Shown one piece after another: positions 25,376 to 35,500 of a DNA stretch of 64,000 nt. Every line of letters starts with the position of its first letter. Within the stretch, counting starts at the first letter, position 1. A program made the translations under genes and the position numbers. The notes below the pieces were generated by a model. That model was not told the DNA's origin and made no database searches. It was given only the letters and a program-made list of their open reading frames with translations. The DNA is from Planctomycetota bacterium (GTDB lineage Bacteria; Planctomycetota; UBA1135; GCA-002686595), in assembly GCA_016779225.1 (NCBI GenBank), contig JADHNZ010000001.1, forward strand, positions 1 to 64,000, read 5' to 3'.

Positions 25376-25553
25376 GTCCGTTGAGGGGTCGGGGGGGGGA
25401 GGGCTCGGTCGAGCCCGGAGTCGGTTGGGGCGGCCTCGGGAGGCCCTGGAGGGGGGATGGCGGTGGCCGGAGACCGGCCGCGCGGCCGCCGCCGCTGGGG
25501 ATTGGGACCTCGCCGAGGACCTCGCGGAGGAGGCCTACCGGGGAGGGCGCGCG

Positions 25554-25582
25554 AGTATAGGCAGGCCCCGGAGGCCGGTCAA
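25554..25582 (-). promoter_or_regulatory. Strong sigma-70-type promoter of coiled-coil gene
   Basis: On the minus strand TTGACC, exactly 17 bp, then TATACT: five of six matches in each hexamer. The predicted start is about 170 nt upstream of the coiled-coil gene. It is the closest consensus promoter I found and fits high expression of the downstream pair. Confidence 0.65.
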
Positions 25583-25663
25583 CCAACCCCGGGAGCCGCT
25601 TTTGCTCGGCTGGGTCGGGTACCCCGGTCGCCGCCACCGGTCACCCGGCGACGGGCCGGATCC

Positions 25664-27406
25664 TCAGGCCCCCTGCCGCCGCGAGCGGCGGCGCAGGACG
25701 GCTGCTCCCAGAAGGCCCGGCAGCATCCAGAGCCAAGGCTGCAGCCGGGCGCTGAGCACCCAGGGCGTGAGCGCCCGCGGGGCCTCGGGAATCGGGACCC
25801 TGCAGGCGAGGGTGCCCCGCGCCATCCGCCGCCTGCCCCCGGGCGCGAGCTCGGCCAGGAGCCGGCCGTCAGGCCCCAGGACCACGGAGGCCCCGGAGTT
25901 GGTCGCGCGGGCGACCGCACGCCCCGAGGAGAGGGCGGCCAGCCGGGAGAAGGCCACCATGTGGTCCATCTCGACGCTGTCCTCGTACCAGGCCTCGTTC
26001 GAGAGGACGGTGAAGAAGTCCACCTCCTCACGCGCCAGGGGGCTCGCGAAAGGGCCGTCGAAGACATTGTCGTAGCAGATGACGACGGCGGTCCGAGCGG
26101 GCTCCCCGCCGCGCATGGGAAAGGTCACGACCCCCTGGGCCTCCCCCGGGACGAAGTCCGGGACATAGCCCCCCACCGCCAGCAGGGCGTCCAGGAGAAA
26201 GGGAAGCTCCGTGAAGCCCGCAGGATCCTCCGCGGCGGGAACCAGGCAGGTCTTGGCCACCACCGCGGCGCGCTCGCCGCCCGGGGTCCAGAGGGCCGCG
26301 GCGTTGCGACGGCGGAGCTGGCCGTCGTGGAGCACGACCTCCTCCACGCCCGTGAGGAGGGAGGTTCCGCCTGCCAAGACGGCCCGCCCGGCCTCCACAT
26401 CCGCGGCGAAGGGCGCCCTGCGCGCGGCCAGAGCAAGGCCCAGGGAGGTCGGCACGCGCGTGGGCCGCCCGAAGAGGACCCCCTCGACCAGGGCCGAGGT
26501 GAAGGCCTCCGCTCCCTCGAGATCCTGCGGCGACCAGGGAGCCCCGGCCCAGGCCGGCCGCTGGGCCCCCTGCCGCGAGGCCTCCAGCGCGTCCGGGGCC
26601 ACGACCCGCGCCGGGAGCATCGTCTCCCCCCAGCAGACCAGGTCGGGAAGGTCGTCCCCGGCCCCGGCCAGCCCCTCCTGGGTGAGGGCCACGGGATCCA
26701 CGAAGTGCGTCTGCAGGCGATCCGTGGAGAAGGCCTTCAGGCTCTGCTCCAGACCGGGGGTCACCAGCAGCACCTTGGGTCCGGGGCGCGTGGCGGGAGG
26801 CGCGGTCACGAGCCCCAGGACGAGCCCCGCCGCGAGAGGTCCGAGGCCCCACAGCCAGGCGGCCCTCGAGGCCCGCCCGCCGCCGCGGATCAGGTCTGCG
26901 CACCACCCGCCGCTCGCGGCCAGGACCCAGGAGAGCCCCCAGGTCCCCCACACCCGCGCACTCCCGTTGAGGGGTTCGAGGTCATGCAGCAGGACGCCCA
27001 GGCGCCACCACCCAAAGCTGAGCGGCTCGGGGAGGCAGAACCGCAGCACCTCGCCCAGCAGCCATCCCGCGGGGCAGGCCAGGGCCAGGGGCCAGCCGCC
27101 CGTGGCCAGCGCGCGGGTCACGCGCGCCCCCAGCAGGATCCAGAGCGCAGGGACCGCCCCCATCACCGGCAAGAGCCAGGGCAGCAGGTAGCGCATCCAG
27201 GCGAACCACCCCACCAGGCCGAGGGCCGAGACCGCCCAGAGCACGCGCAGAGGGCGCGGGCCCGGGGCCGCCACGGCCAGGGCCCAGGGCGCAAGGGCCA
27301 CGAAGCCGAGCCACCCGGCCCCGTCGGGGCTGAGCAGGCCGGGCTGGGCCAGCAGCGTCAGGCCCCAGGCCGCGGCCGCCAGCAGGGCTCGGGTGCGGGC
27401 GGACAT
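25664..27406 (-). CDS. lnt: Apolipoprotein N-acyltransferase
   Basis: The 580-residue product has an N-terminal bundle of about six to seven membrane helices, a periplasmic nitrilase-like domain and a final helix before a basic tail (RRRSRRQGA). The catalytic triad is visible: Glu261 (CWGETMLP), Lys385 (VVAKTCLVP) and Cys444 (VVICYDNVF), with VLSNEAWYEDS following as in Lnt. Lnt N-acylates the lipid-modified cysteine of lipoproteins, the last maturation step at the inner membrane. The ATG giving MSARTRALLAAA is preferred because the open frame upstream lacks membrane character. Confidence 0.93.
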   Translation of the reverse strand: MSARTRALLAAAAWGLTLLAQPGLLSPDGAGWLGFVALAPWALAVAAPGPRPLRVLWAVSALGLVGWFAWMRYLLPWLLPVMGAVPALWILLGARVTRALATGGWPLALACPAGWLLGEVLRFCLPEPLSFGWWRLGVLLHDLEPLNGSARVWGTWGLSWVLAASGGWCADLIRGGGRASRAAWLWGLGPLAAGLVLGLVTAPPATRPGPKVLLVTPGLEQSLKAFSTDRLQTHFVDPVALTQEGLAGAGDDLPDLVCWGETMLPARVVAPDALEASRQGAQRPAWAGAPWSPQDLEGAEAFTSALVEGVLFGRPTRVPTSLGLALAARRAPFAADVEAGRAVLAGGTSLLTGVEEVVLHDGQLRRRNAAALWTPGGERAAVVAKTCLVPAAEDPAGFTELPFLLDALLAVGGYVPDFVPGEAQGVVTFPMRGGEPARTAVVICYDNVFDGPFASPLAREEVDFFTVLSNEAWYEDSVEMDHMVAFSRLAALSSGRAVARATNSGASVVLGPDGRLLAELAPGGRRRMARGTLACRVPIPEAPRALTPWVLSARLQPWLWMLPGLLGAAVLRRRSRRQGA

Positions 27407-27698
27407 GGTCGAACCCGCAGAGGCGGGCGCGCATCCGGCGGTGCCCGCCGGTTCGAACAACGCGCTCAAGGGAGGCCCTCCCCGCGGTCCGGCTTGCACG
27501 GCGCCGCGTGACAGATCCTTTGCGCGCGACGGCGCCCTGACGAGCATCCGGGCGCCCGACGGGCCGACCGATGGGTCACAATCCACGACGACAAGCTGGG
27601 GCGGAGGACCGCGCGCATGGGCAGGAGTCTAGCCCCCAGCGCTCGGGGAACTCGCGCCCCGTGGGTCCCCGCCCGCTGCGCCCCCCCCGCACGCTGCC

Positions 27699-28964
27699 AT
27701 GAACCGCCCCCTCGCCCTGCTGCTCCTCCCCCTCGCCCTGGCCCCGGCGGCCTGTAAACCCGGCTCCGCGGAGGCCGGCGGCTCCGGCCCTGAGGGCAGC
27801 GCCCCGCAGAAGCGCGAGGTGCCGCGGGTCCGCGTCCAGGCGGCCGAGGTGAAGGAGATGCGCGAGATCCTCACCACCACCTGCGCCATCGAGAGCGCCC
27901 GCCAGGTGGAGGTCGCCCCCAAGGTGGGCGGCCGCGTGGTGGAGGTGCTCGTCGAGGAGGGCATGACCGTCGAGGAGGGCGCCGTCCTCGTGCGCCTCGA
28001 CCCGCGCGAGGCCGCGGCTGCGGTCGAGGAGGCGCGGGTCGCCCTGCGGGAGGCGGAAGAGGCCCTGCCTGGCCTGCAGCTCACCGTGCGCGAGCGCGAG
28101 GAGGCCGTGGCGCGCGCCGAGCTGGGTCAGGACCAGGCCCAGCGCGAGTTCGCCCGCCACGAGAACGCGGGGCTCATCTCGCAGAACGAGCTCGAGAAGC
28201 TTCGCCTCGCCCGCGACCAGGCCCTGCGCGACCTCGAGAGCGCGCGCCTCGCCGTCCAGAGCGCCGAGCAGGCGCGCGCGACCAGCAACACGGCCGTCGA
28301 GAAGGCGCGGCTGGTCCTGGAGCGGCGGGAGCTGGAGCTGTCCTACACGGATGTGGTCGCTCCCTTCCGCGGCGTCGTCGCCGCGCGCGCCGTGCGCGTC
28401 GGTCAGAACGCCGCGGCTGGCGCCGGGCTCGTCACGCTCACCGATCCCGAGGACCTGCGAGCGGTGATCTACCGACCCCAGCGCGAGCTGGGGCTCTTCC
28501 AGGGCCGCGGTGAGGAGCTCGCCATTGAGGCGGTGCCCGACGCGTTCCCGGGACGCAGCTTCGCGGGCACCCTTGAGATCGTCTCCCCCACGATCGACGC
28601 CGCGTCCGGCTCGGTGCGCCTCACCATCGGCCTCGAGCAGCCGTCCGCTGAGAGCGACGCTCCGCGCCTGCTGCCGGGGATGCTGGTGCGCCTGAACATG
28701 GTCGTCGACCGCCACCCCGAGGCCCTGGTCGTGCGCAAGCGCGCCCTGCAGCGCGAGGGCGATCGGCGCTTCCTGTTCGTCATTGAGTCCGAGCGCGCGC
28801 GGCGCGTGGAGGTGCGCGAGGGCTTCGCCGACGACCTCTCCGTCGAGGTGTTCCCCCTCGCGGGCACCCTGGCCCCCGGCGACGCGGTGGTCACCGTCGG
28901 CAACCGAGACCTCGAGGACGGCGCCGAGGTGCGCTCAGAGCCCGAAGCGACGCAGGAGGGCTGA
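27699..28964 (+). CDS. RND efflux periplasmic adaptor (membrane fusion protein)
   Basis: The 421-residue product begins with a signal ending in LAPAACKPG, a probable lipoprotein site. It then follows the HlyD/AcrA plan: a lipoyl half (RQVEVAPKVGGRVVEVLVEEGMTV), a coiled-coil hairpin of about 130 residues, the second lipoyl half (TDVVAPFRGVVAARAVRVGQ), a beta barrel and a membrane-proximal domain. It would bridge the inner-membrane pump and an outer-membrane channel, but no channel gene is in this operon. The stop codon abuts the GTG start of the first pump gene. Confidence 0.92.
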   Translation: MNRPLALLLLPLALAPAACKPGSAEAGGSGPEGSAPQKREVPRVRVQAAEVKEMREILTTTCAIESARQVEVAPKVGGRVVEVLVEEGMTVEEGAVLVRLDPREAAAAVEEARVALREAEEALPGLQLTVREREEAVARAELGQDQAQREFARHENAGLISQNELEKLRLARDQALRDLESARLAVQSAEQARATSNTAVEKARLVLERRELELSYTDVVAPFRGVVAARAVRVGQNAAAGAGLVTLTDPEDLRAVIYRPQRELGLFQGRGEELAIEAVPDAFPGRSFAGTLEIVSPTIDAASGSVRLTIGLEQPSAESDAPRLLPGMLVRLNMVVDRHPEALVVRKRALQREGDRRFLFVIESERARRVEVREGFADDLSVEVFPLAGTLAPGDAVVTVGNRDLEDGAEVRSEPEATQEG

Positions 28965-31900
28965 GTGCAGCCCAGCTCTCCCCCGCGGCGCGGCAGCGCG
29001 CTGGCGTTCGTCGCGACCCGGCCGGTTGCCATCACCATGGCCATGGTGGCGATCGGCGTGTTCGGCCTGGTCTCCCTGGCCAAGCTGCCGATGGACCTGC
29101 TGCCCGCCATCAGCTATCCGACGCTGACCGTGCGGATCGCGTTCCCCGGGGCAGCCCCGGAGGATGTGGAGGACCGCGTGTCGACGCGGGTGGGCGAGGC
29201 GCTCTCGACCCTGCCTGGACTCGTGCGCTCGTCCTCGATCAGTCGCGCGGGCTTCAGCGATGTGCTGCTCGAGCTCGACTGGGGCACGGACATGCTGCTC
29301 GCCGTGCAGGAGGTGCGCGACCGCCTGGACAATGTCCAGCTCCCGCGAGAGGCGGAGCGGCCGCTGATCCTGCGCTACGACCCCAACCTCGACCCGATCC
29401 TGCGCATCGCGGTCAGCCCGCCTCCCGGCGCGCGCCCCGAGGGGCCTGGCGAGGCCCTGACCCGCCTGCGCTGGATTGCCGAGAACCGCATCCAGCGCGA
29501 GCTCGAGGGACTCCCGGGCGTGGCGGCCATCCAGGTCCGCGGCGGCCTGGAGGAGGAGATCGAGGTGGCCGTGGATCCGGGCGCCTTGGCCTCCCAGGGC
29601 CTCGATCCGGCCACGGTGGGACGGCGCCTGGCCGCCGAGAACCTGAACGCCTCGAGCGGCGAGGTGCAGGAGGGCTCCACGCGCTTCCTGGTCCGCACCC
29701 TGAACGAGTTCCGCGATGTGGAGGAGATCGCTGCTCTGGCCCTCGTGCGTCGCGGCGACGCGACGGTCCGGGTCGGGGATGTGGCCCGTGTCACGCGCAC
29801 GCACGCCGAGCGCGAGGTGGTCATGCGCGTGGACGGCGAGGAGGCCGTGGAGCTCGCGGTCTTCCGCGAGGCCGGAGCCAACATCGTCGAGGTGGCCCGC
29901 GCCGTGCGCGAGGCCATCGTCGGCAACGCCGAGCAGCAGCAGGTCGCCGCGAAGTACGCGGACGGCGGCGAGCCCCGCTGGGACGAGCGCCAGAAGCTCG
30001 CCTTCCTGGGCTGGTCCCTGCGCGACCAGGCGCGCTTCGCGGTCCTGTCCGATCAGTCGGTGTTCATCGCCGCGGCGGTCAACGATGTGCGCGACGCGGC
30101 CCTCATCGGGGCCCTGCTCGCGATCGCGGTGATCTGGGTGTTCCTGCGCCGGCTGGTGCCGACCCTGGTGATCGCCCTGGCGATCCCGATCTCGGTCGTG
30201 GCGACCTTCGCCCCCATGTTCATCATGGAGGTGTCCCTCAACATCATGTCCCTCGGCGGCTTGGCCCTGGGCGTCGGCATGCTGGTGGACAACGCGATCG
30301 TGGTGCTCGAGAGCATCTCGCGCTGCCGGGAGGAGGGCGACAGCCGCACAGCCGCGGCGGTGCGCGGCGTGAGCGAGGTCGCCGGGGCCATCACCGCCTC
30401 GACCCTGACGACGGTGGCGGTCTTCGCCCCCATCGTGTTCGTGGAGGGCCTCGCCGGACAGATCTTCGGCGACCAGGCCGTGACCGTCGTGAGCGCCCTC
30501 CTGGTGTCGCTCCTGGTGGCCGTCCTGTTCATCCCGATGCTCTCGGCCCTGCCCATGCTGGACACCGAGGCCCAGGGCGATGGAGCGTCCCGCTGGCTGC
30601 GGGACGCCGGGCGCGTCCTGCGGCGTGAGCCGGGACGGGCCCCCACGGCGGCCCTGGCCAGCGCCAGCCGGGTCGTGCGCGAGTTCCTCCTCGCGGACCT
30701 CGCGCCGGGCTGGGGCGAGCTGGTGCCGAACCTGCTGCGCATCGTGACCGGCCTGGTCCGGATGGCGGCGTTCCTGGCCCTGCGGATCGTGGCGCTCGTG
30801 ATGGGCGCGGCCTACGGCGTGTTCCTCGTGCTCACCTGGCCGGCGCGGCGCCTCTTCGATCTGGCCTGGGGCCTGCTCGACGCCGCCTATCCGCGCCTCC
30901 TGGGCGCCTGCCTGCGCGTGCCCATCCTCGTTCTGGTCGCCGCCGGGGCGCTGGGCTGGCACGCCTACGGGGTCGCGCAGGGCCTCGGCCTGGAGCTGCT
31001 GCCCGAGATCCACCAGGGCGAGTTCACCGCGCGGGTGGCGCTCGGCGTGGGCTCGCCCCTCGAGACCACTGACGGGGTCCTCGGAGAGCTGGAGCACGAG
31101 GTGCGGGCCCTGCCCGGCGTCACGCGCTGTGCCCTGGTCAGCGGGGTCGAGGAGGACACCCTCACGCGCGAGATCGAGGGCGACCACACGGGGCGGCTCT
31201 CCATCCGCCTGACGCGAGAGGCGAGCGACCCCCAAAGCGAGGAGCGCGTCGTGGCCCAGGTCCGGGCGCTGCTCGAGGGCCACCCCGAGGTGCGCCGGGT
31301 CGAGATCACGCGCCCCACGCCCTTCGCCCTGGACGCCCCCATCGCGGTGGAGGTCACGGGCTACGACCTGGACCTGCTGGCGGAGGTCGCCGCGGAGGTC
31401 CAGCGCCGCCTGCTGGCCGTCCCCGGGCTCACCGATGTGCGCACCTCCGTGCGCCCCGGCCAGCCCGAGGCGCGCCTCGTCTTCGACCGGGATCGCGCGC
31501 TCGAGTTCGGGCTCGACCTCGGCACCGTCAGCGACTTCGTGCGCGACCAGGTGCAGGGAACGGTCTCGACGCGCCTCGTGGAGGGCGACGACCGCATCGA
31601 CATCCGGGTGCGCGGCGACCGCGCCGTCCTGGACGGAGTCGAGGCCGTGGAGGCCCTGATCGTGAACCCCACGGCCGAGCAGCCCGTGCCCCTCACGGCC
31701 GTGGCGCGGGTGGACATCGTCCGCGGCCCCGCCGAGATCCGGCGCATCGGCAGCTCGCGCGCGGCCCTGGTCACCGCGGCCAGCACGGGTCTGGACCTGG
31801 GAGGCCTCAACACGCGCATCGAGGCGGCCCTGGCGGACATGCCCGTGCCCGACGATGTGATCGTGGAGCTCGGCGGCCAGAAGCGCGAGATGGAGGCGGG

Positions 31901-32525
31901 GACGCGCAGCCTCCAGCAGGCCCTGCTCCTGGCGATCTTCCTCGTCTATGTGGTCATGGCCACGCAGTTCGAGTCGCTGGTGCAGCCCTTCGTGATCCTG
32001 TTCAGCGTGCCTCTGGCGGCCGTCGGGGTGGTGCTCGCCCTGGACTGGCTCTCCATCCCCGTGTCGGTGGTCGTGTTCATCGGCGCGATCCTCCTGGCGG
32101 GGATCGTGGTCAACAACGCGATCGTGCTGGTGGACCGCATCAACCAGGAGCGCGAGCGTGGAGCCGACCTCGCCACGGCGGCGCGCGAGGCGGGGCGGGC
32201 GCGCCTGCGCCCCATCCTGATGACCACGGCCACGACCGTCCTGGGCCTGCTGCCCCTCACCGGCTGGCTGGAGGGCGTGCCCCTCCTGGGCCAGTTCGGC
32301 GCGGGGGAGGGCTCCGAGCTGCGTGCCCCCATGGCCGTGGCGGTGGTGGCGGGACTCACCATGTCCACCCTGCTCACTCTGATCGTCGTCCCCGTGGTCT
32401 ATACGCTGCTCTCGCGTCGCCCCCCGCGCACGCTGGAGCCCGACCTGGGCACGGCGCCCGCGCCGGACGACGCGACGGTTGGCGCCGCCGAGACCAGCGC
32501 CCTCGAGCTCCCGCCCACCGCCTGA
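28965..32525 (+). CDS. RND efflux pump subunit, first
   Basis: The 1186-residue AcrB-type pump has the usual two repeats of membrane helices and large periplasmic domains. Markers: LPMDLLPAISYPTLTVRIAFPGA, ALGVGMLVDNAIVVLESISR (helix 4, with Asp-Asn instead of the common Asp-Asp pair), TTVAVFAPIVFVEG, and AGIVVNNAIVLVDRIN. It is about 140 residues longer than typical pumps because of an insertion at about 530-660, between helices 6 and 7, with extra hydrophobic segments. It expels substrates by proton exchange; the substrate is unknown. The GTG start touches the adaptor stop codon. Confidence 0.93.
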   Translation: MQPSSPPRRGSALAFVATRPVAITMAMVAIGVFGLVSLAKLPMDLLPAISYPTLTVRIAFPGAAPEDVEDRVSTRVGEALSTLPGLVRSSSISRAGFSDVLLELDWGTDMLLAVQEVRDRLDNVQLPREAERPLILRYDPNLDPILRIAVSPPPGARPEGPGEALTRLRWIAENRIQRELEGLPGVAAIQVRGGLEEEIEVAVDPGALASQGLDPATVGRRLAAENLNASSGEVQEGSTRFLVRTLNEFRDVEEIAALALVRRGDATVRVGDVARVTRTHAEREVVMRVDGEEAVELAVFREAGANIVEVARAVREAIVGNAEQQQVAAKYADGGEPRWDERQKLAFLGWSLRDQARFAVLSDQSVFIAAAVNDVRDAALIGALLAIAVIWVFLRRLVPTLVIALAIPISVVATFAPMFIMEVSLNIMSLGGLALGVGMLVDNAIVVLESISRCREEGDSRTAAAVRGVSEVAGAITASTLTTVAVFAPIVFVEGLAGQIFGDQAVTVVSALLVSLLVAVLFIPMLSALPMLDTEAQGDGASRWLRDAGRVLRREPGRAPTAALASASRVVREFLLADLAPGWGELVPNLLRIVTGLVRMAAFLALRIVALVMGAAYGVFLVLTWPARRLFDLAWGLLDAAYPRLLGACLRVPILVLVAAGALGWHAYGVAQGLGLELLPEIHQGEFTARVALGVGSPLETTDGVLGELEHEVRALPGVTRCALVSGVEEDTLTREIEGDHTGRLSIRLTREASDPQSEERVVAQVRALLEGHPEVRRVEITRPTPFALDAPIAVEVTGYDLDLLAEVAAEVQRRLLAVPGLTDVRTSVRPGQPEARLVFDRDRALEFGLDLGTVSDFVRDQVQGTVSTRLVEGDDRIDIRVRGDRAVLDGVEAVEALIVNPTAEQPVPLTAVARVDIVRGPAEIRRIGSSRAALVTAASTGLDLGGLNTRIEAALADMPVPDDVIVELGGQKREMEAGTRSLQQALLLAIFLVYVVMATQFESLVQPFVILFSVPLAAVGVVLALDWLSIPVSVVVFIGAILLAGIVVNNAIVLVDRINQERERGADLATAAREAGRARLRPILMTTATTVLGLLPLTGWLEGVPLLGQFGAGEGSELRAPMAVAVVAGLTMSTLLTLIVVPVVYTLLSRRPPRTLEPDLGTAPAPDDATVGAAETSALELPPTA

Positions 32526-32572
32526 GCCGCCCCGCGATCCAGCCCCTCGGCCACCTTCCATCCACCCAGCCC

Positions 32573-35500
32573 ATGCCCGAAGCCCGCCGCTCGAGCCTGT
32601 TCGCGCTGCCGGTCGCCCGCCCGGTCGGCACGCTGGTGATCCTGATCACGCTCGTCGTGGTCGGGCTGATCAGCTACTCGCGGCTCCCGCTCCAGATGCT
32701 CCCCAGCGGGGTGCAGGGCTCACGCTTCACGGTCTTCATCTCGCACCCTGGCTCGAGCGCGGCCGAGAATGTCGACAAGGTGGCGCGGCCGCTCGAGGAG
32801 CAGCTGCGCACCCTTGCGGATGTGGACGATGTCTACACGACCTGCCGCCAGGGCAGCGTGCGCCTGCGCGTGCAGTTCAACGGGGCCGGCGACCTGCAGC
32901 TGGCCAAGGCCGAGCTGCGCGACCGGATCGAGCGGGCCCGGCCCGAGATGCCCGAGTCGGTGGACCGCATCCGCATCTGGTCCAGCGACGACGGGGACAT
33001 GCCCATCATGTGGCTGGCGGTCACCGCGGAGGAGGGCACCCCCGAGGAGGACATCGACCGCCTGATCGAGCAGCGCATCCAGCGCCCGCTGGAGGCCACC
33101 GACGGGGTGAGCCGCGTGCAGATCTGGGGGATGCTCGAGGACTCGGTCCGCATCCTCCTTGACGAGGAGCGCGTGAAGGCCGCGCGGCTCGACACGGGGG
33201 AGGTCATCCGACGGCTCTCGGCGGACAACTTCGCCAAGCCCCTGGGCGAGGTCACCGACGGCGAGCGGCGCTTCCTGCTGCGCTCCGACATGCGCTTCCG
33301 GGAGCTCGAGGAGATCGAGGCCTACCCCATCGGCAACGGCTTGCGCCTGGCTGATGTGGCCGAGGTGGCGCGCATCAAGGCGGTCGGCGAGCGGCTCACG
33401 CGCATCGACGGCCGCTATGCCTACTACGGGATGATCCAGAAGGAGGGCACGGCCAATGTGGTCGAGACCTCCGAGCGCATCCACGAGGTGCTCGCCTCGA
33501 TCGAGCGGGACCCGGCCCTGGGCGGCAACTTCGGGGTGACGCTCTTCTTCGACCAGGCCGAGTTCATCCGCGCGAGCCTGGCCCAGCTCGAGAGCACCGC
33601 CATCTGGGGCGGGGGGCTCGCGATCCTGGTGCTGTTCGCGTTCCTGCGGCGCCTGCGCACGACCCTGGTCGTGGCGCTCTCGATCCCGATCTCGATCCTC
33701 CTGGCCCTGACCTGGGAGCACTTCTCCGGCGGCACCTTCAATGTGCTCACCATGACCGGGCTGACGCTGGCCCTGGGCATGCTGGTCGACAACTCGGTCG
33801 TGGTGATCGAGAACATTGCGCGCCTGCGCGCGCGCGGCATGGGCGCCCTCCAGGCGGCCGTTGCGGGCGTGAGCGATGTGGGCCTCGCCGTGGCCCTGGC
33901 CACCCTGACCAGCGTCGTGGTCTTCATGCCGCTGATCTTCATGATCGGGAACAACCAGATGCGGGTGTTCCTGTCGGCCATGGGGATCCCCCTGTGCTCG
34001 GCCCTCATCGCCAGCCTGCTCGTGGCGCTGGTCTTCATGCCGGTCCTCGCGGGCCGGGCCCAGGGAGAGCGGCCGCGCCTGGTGCGCGCGCTGGAGCGCC
34101 CGCTCGCCGCGGTGATCGCGGTCCCCGTGCGCATGCTTGCGCACGGAATCGGCGCCCTGCGCCTCATGACCTGGGGCCTGGTGGCCCTCCTGCACCGGGT
34201 CGAGCGCGCGGCCCTCGCCCTCACCACCCCCACTCGCCTGCTGCTGCTCGTGGGCCTGGTCGCGCTGGGTGTCCTGGGCACCGAGCGCGCCGCCGAGACC
34301 GTGCGCTACGGCACGCTCGCGGAGGAGTTCGGCGCCCGCGCGCCGCAGCTGGCTGCTCCTCTCGGGGCCCGGATTGGCGCCCTCGTCCTGGGCGCGGGCC
34401 TGCTGCTGTTCGGCCTCCCGCGCTGGCGCCGGCGCGCGAACAGCGGCCCCGCGCGCCCCTCGCCCGCGGCGCCCGAGGGAGCAAGCGTCCTGGCCTGGAT
34501 CCAGGCCGCCAACCAGCGCCTGGTGTCCTGGACCCTGGAGCACCGGCTCCTGGCCAGCCTGCTGGCGGTGCTCGCCCTGGCGAGCGTCGTCGTCCCCATG
34601 GGCAACATGGCCGCCACCGCCTTCGGGCAGGAGGAGGACCTCACGGAGCTCGAGGTGGATGTGGAGCTCGAGTCCAACTTCACCCTGGCCCAGGCCTCGG
34701 AGGAGATGCGCCGCTACGAGCGGACCCTGGAGGGCCTGCGCGACGAGATGGGCTTCGCCCACCTGGTGGTCCGCTTCTGGGCTGGCGGAGGCGAGGTCGG
34801 GCTGCGCTGGAAGGACCGCCTAGACAAGAAGGAGCTCGAGCAGCATCGCGACCGGCTGCGCGCCGAGCTCCCGCGCTATCCGGGCCACCGCCTGCGCTTC
34901 GGGCGCGAGCAGGAGGTCGGCAGCGCGGACAAGCAGGTCGTCGAGTTCCAGCTCATTGGTCCCGACGCCGATCGCCTGGCGGAGCTGGGCGCGGAGGCGC
35001 TGAAGGTGCTCCAGCGCGTCGAGGGCCTGCGGGATGTGCGCTCACCCCTGGAGGAAGCGCCCGAGGAGGTCCGGCTCATGTTCGACCGCGAGGCGGCCTT
35101 CTCCATGGGCATCGCCGCGGACGGCGCGACCCGCAGCGTGTCCTGGGCCCTGCGCGGCGCCATGCTGCCCCGCTTCCAGGAGGAGGGCCGCGAGGTCCCG
35201 CTGCTGATCGAGTACGACGAGGAGCAGATGGCGGGGCTCGACACGCTGCAGGACCTGAGCGTCTGGTCGGACGCGGGCCCCGTCGCCCTGTCGTCCTTCG
35301 CCACCCTGGGCTTCGAGCCGGGGCCGCGCACGATCTGGCGCTGGAACGGGCTGACGACCTTCACCCTGCAGGCCCGCATCGACGACCCCAGCCGCCTGGG
35401 CGAGCGCGTGAAGGCGGGCTACGACGCCCTCGAGTCCGAGCTGGACCTGCCGCGCGGCTTCCGCCTGGGGCGCGAGCGCTCGGCCTTCGCCGACGCCATG

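Noticed and set aside
28935-32561. 1208-aa open frame on the minus strand
   Set aside because: It is exactly antisense to the first RND pump gene and is rich in His/Arg/Gln/Gly with no domain; long shadow frames are expected at this GC content.
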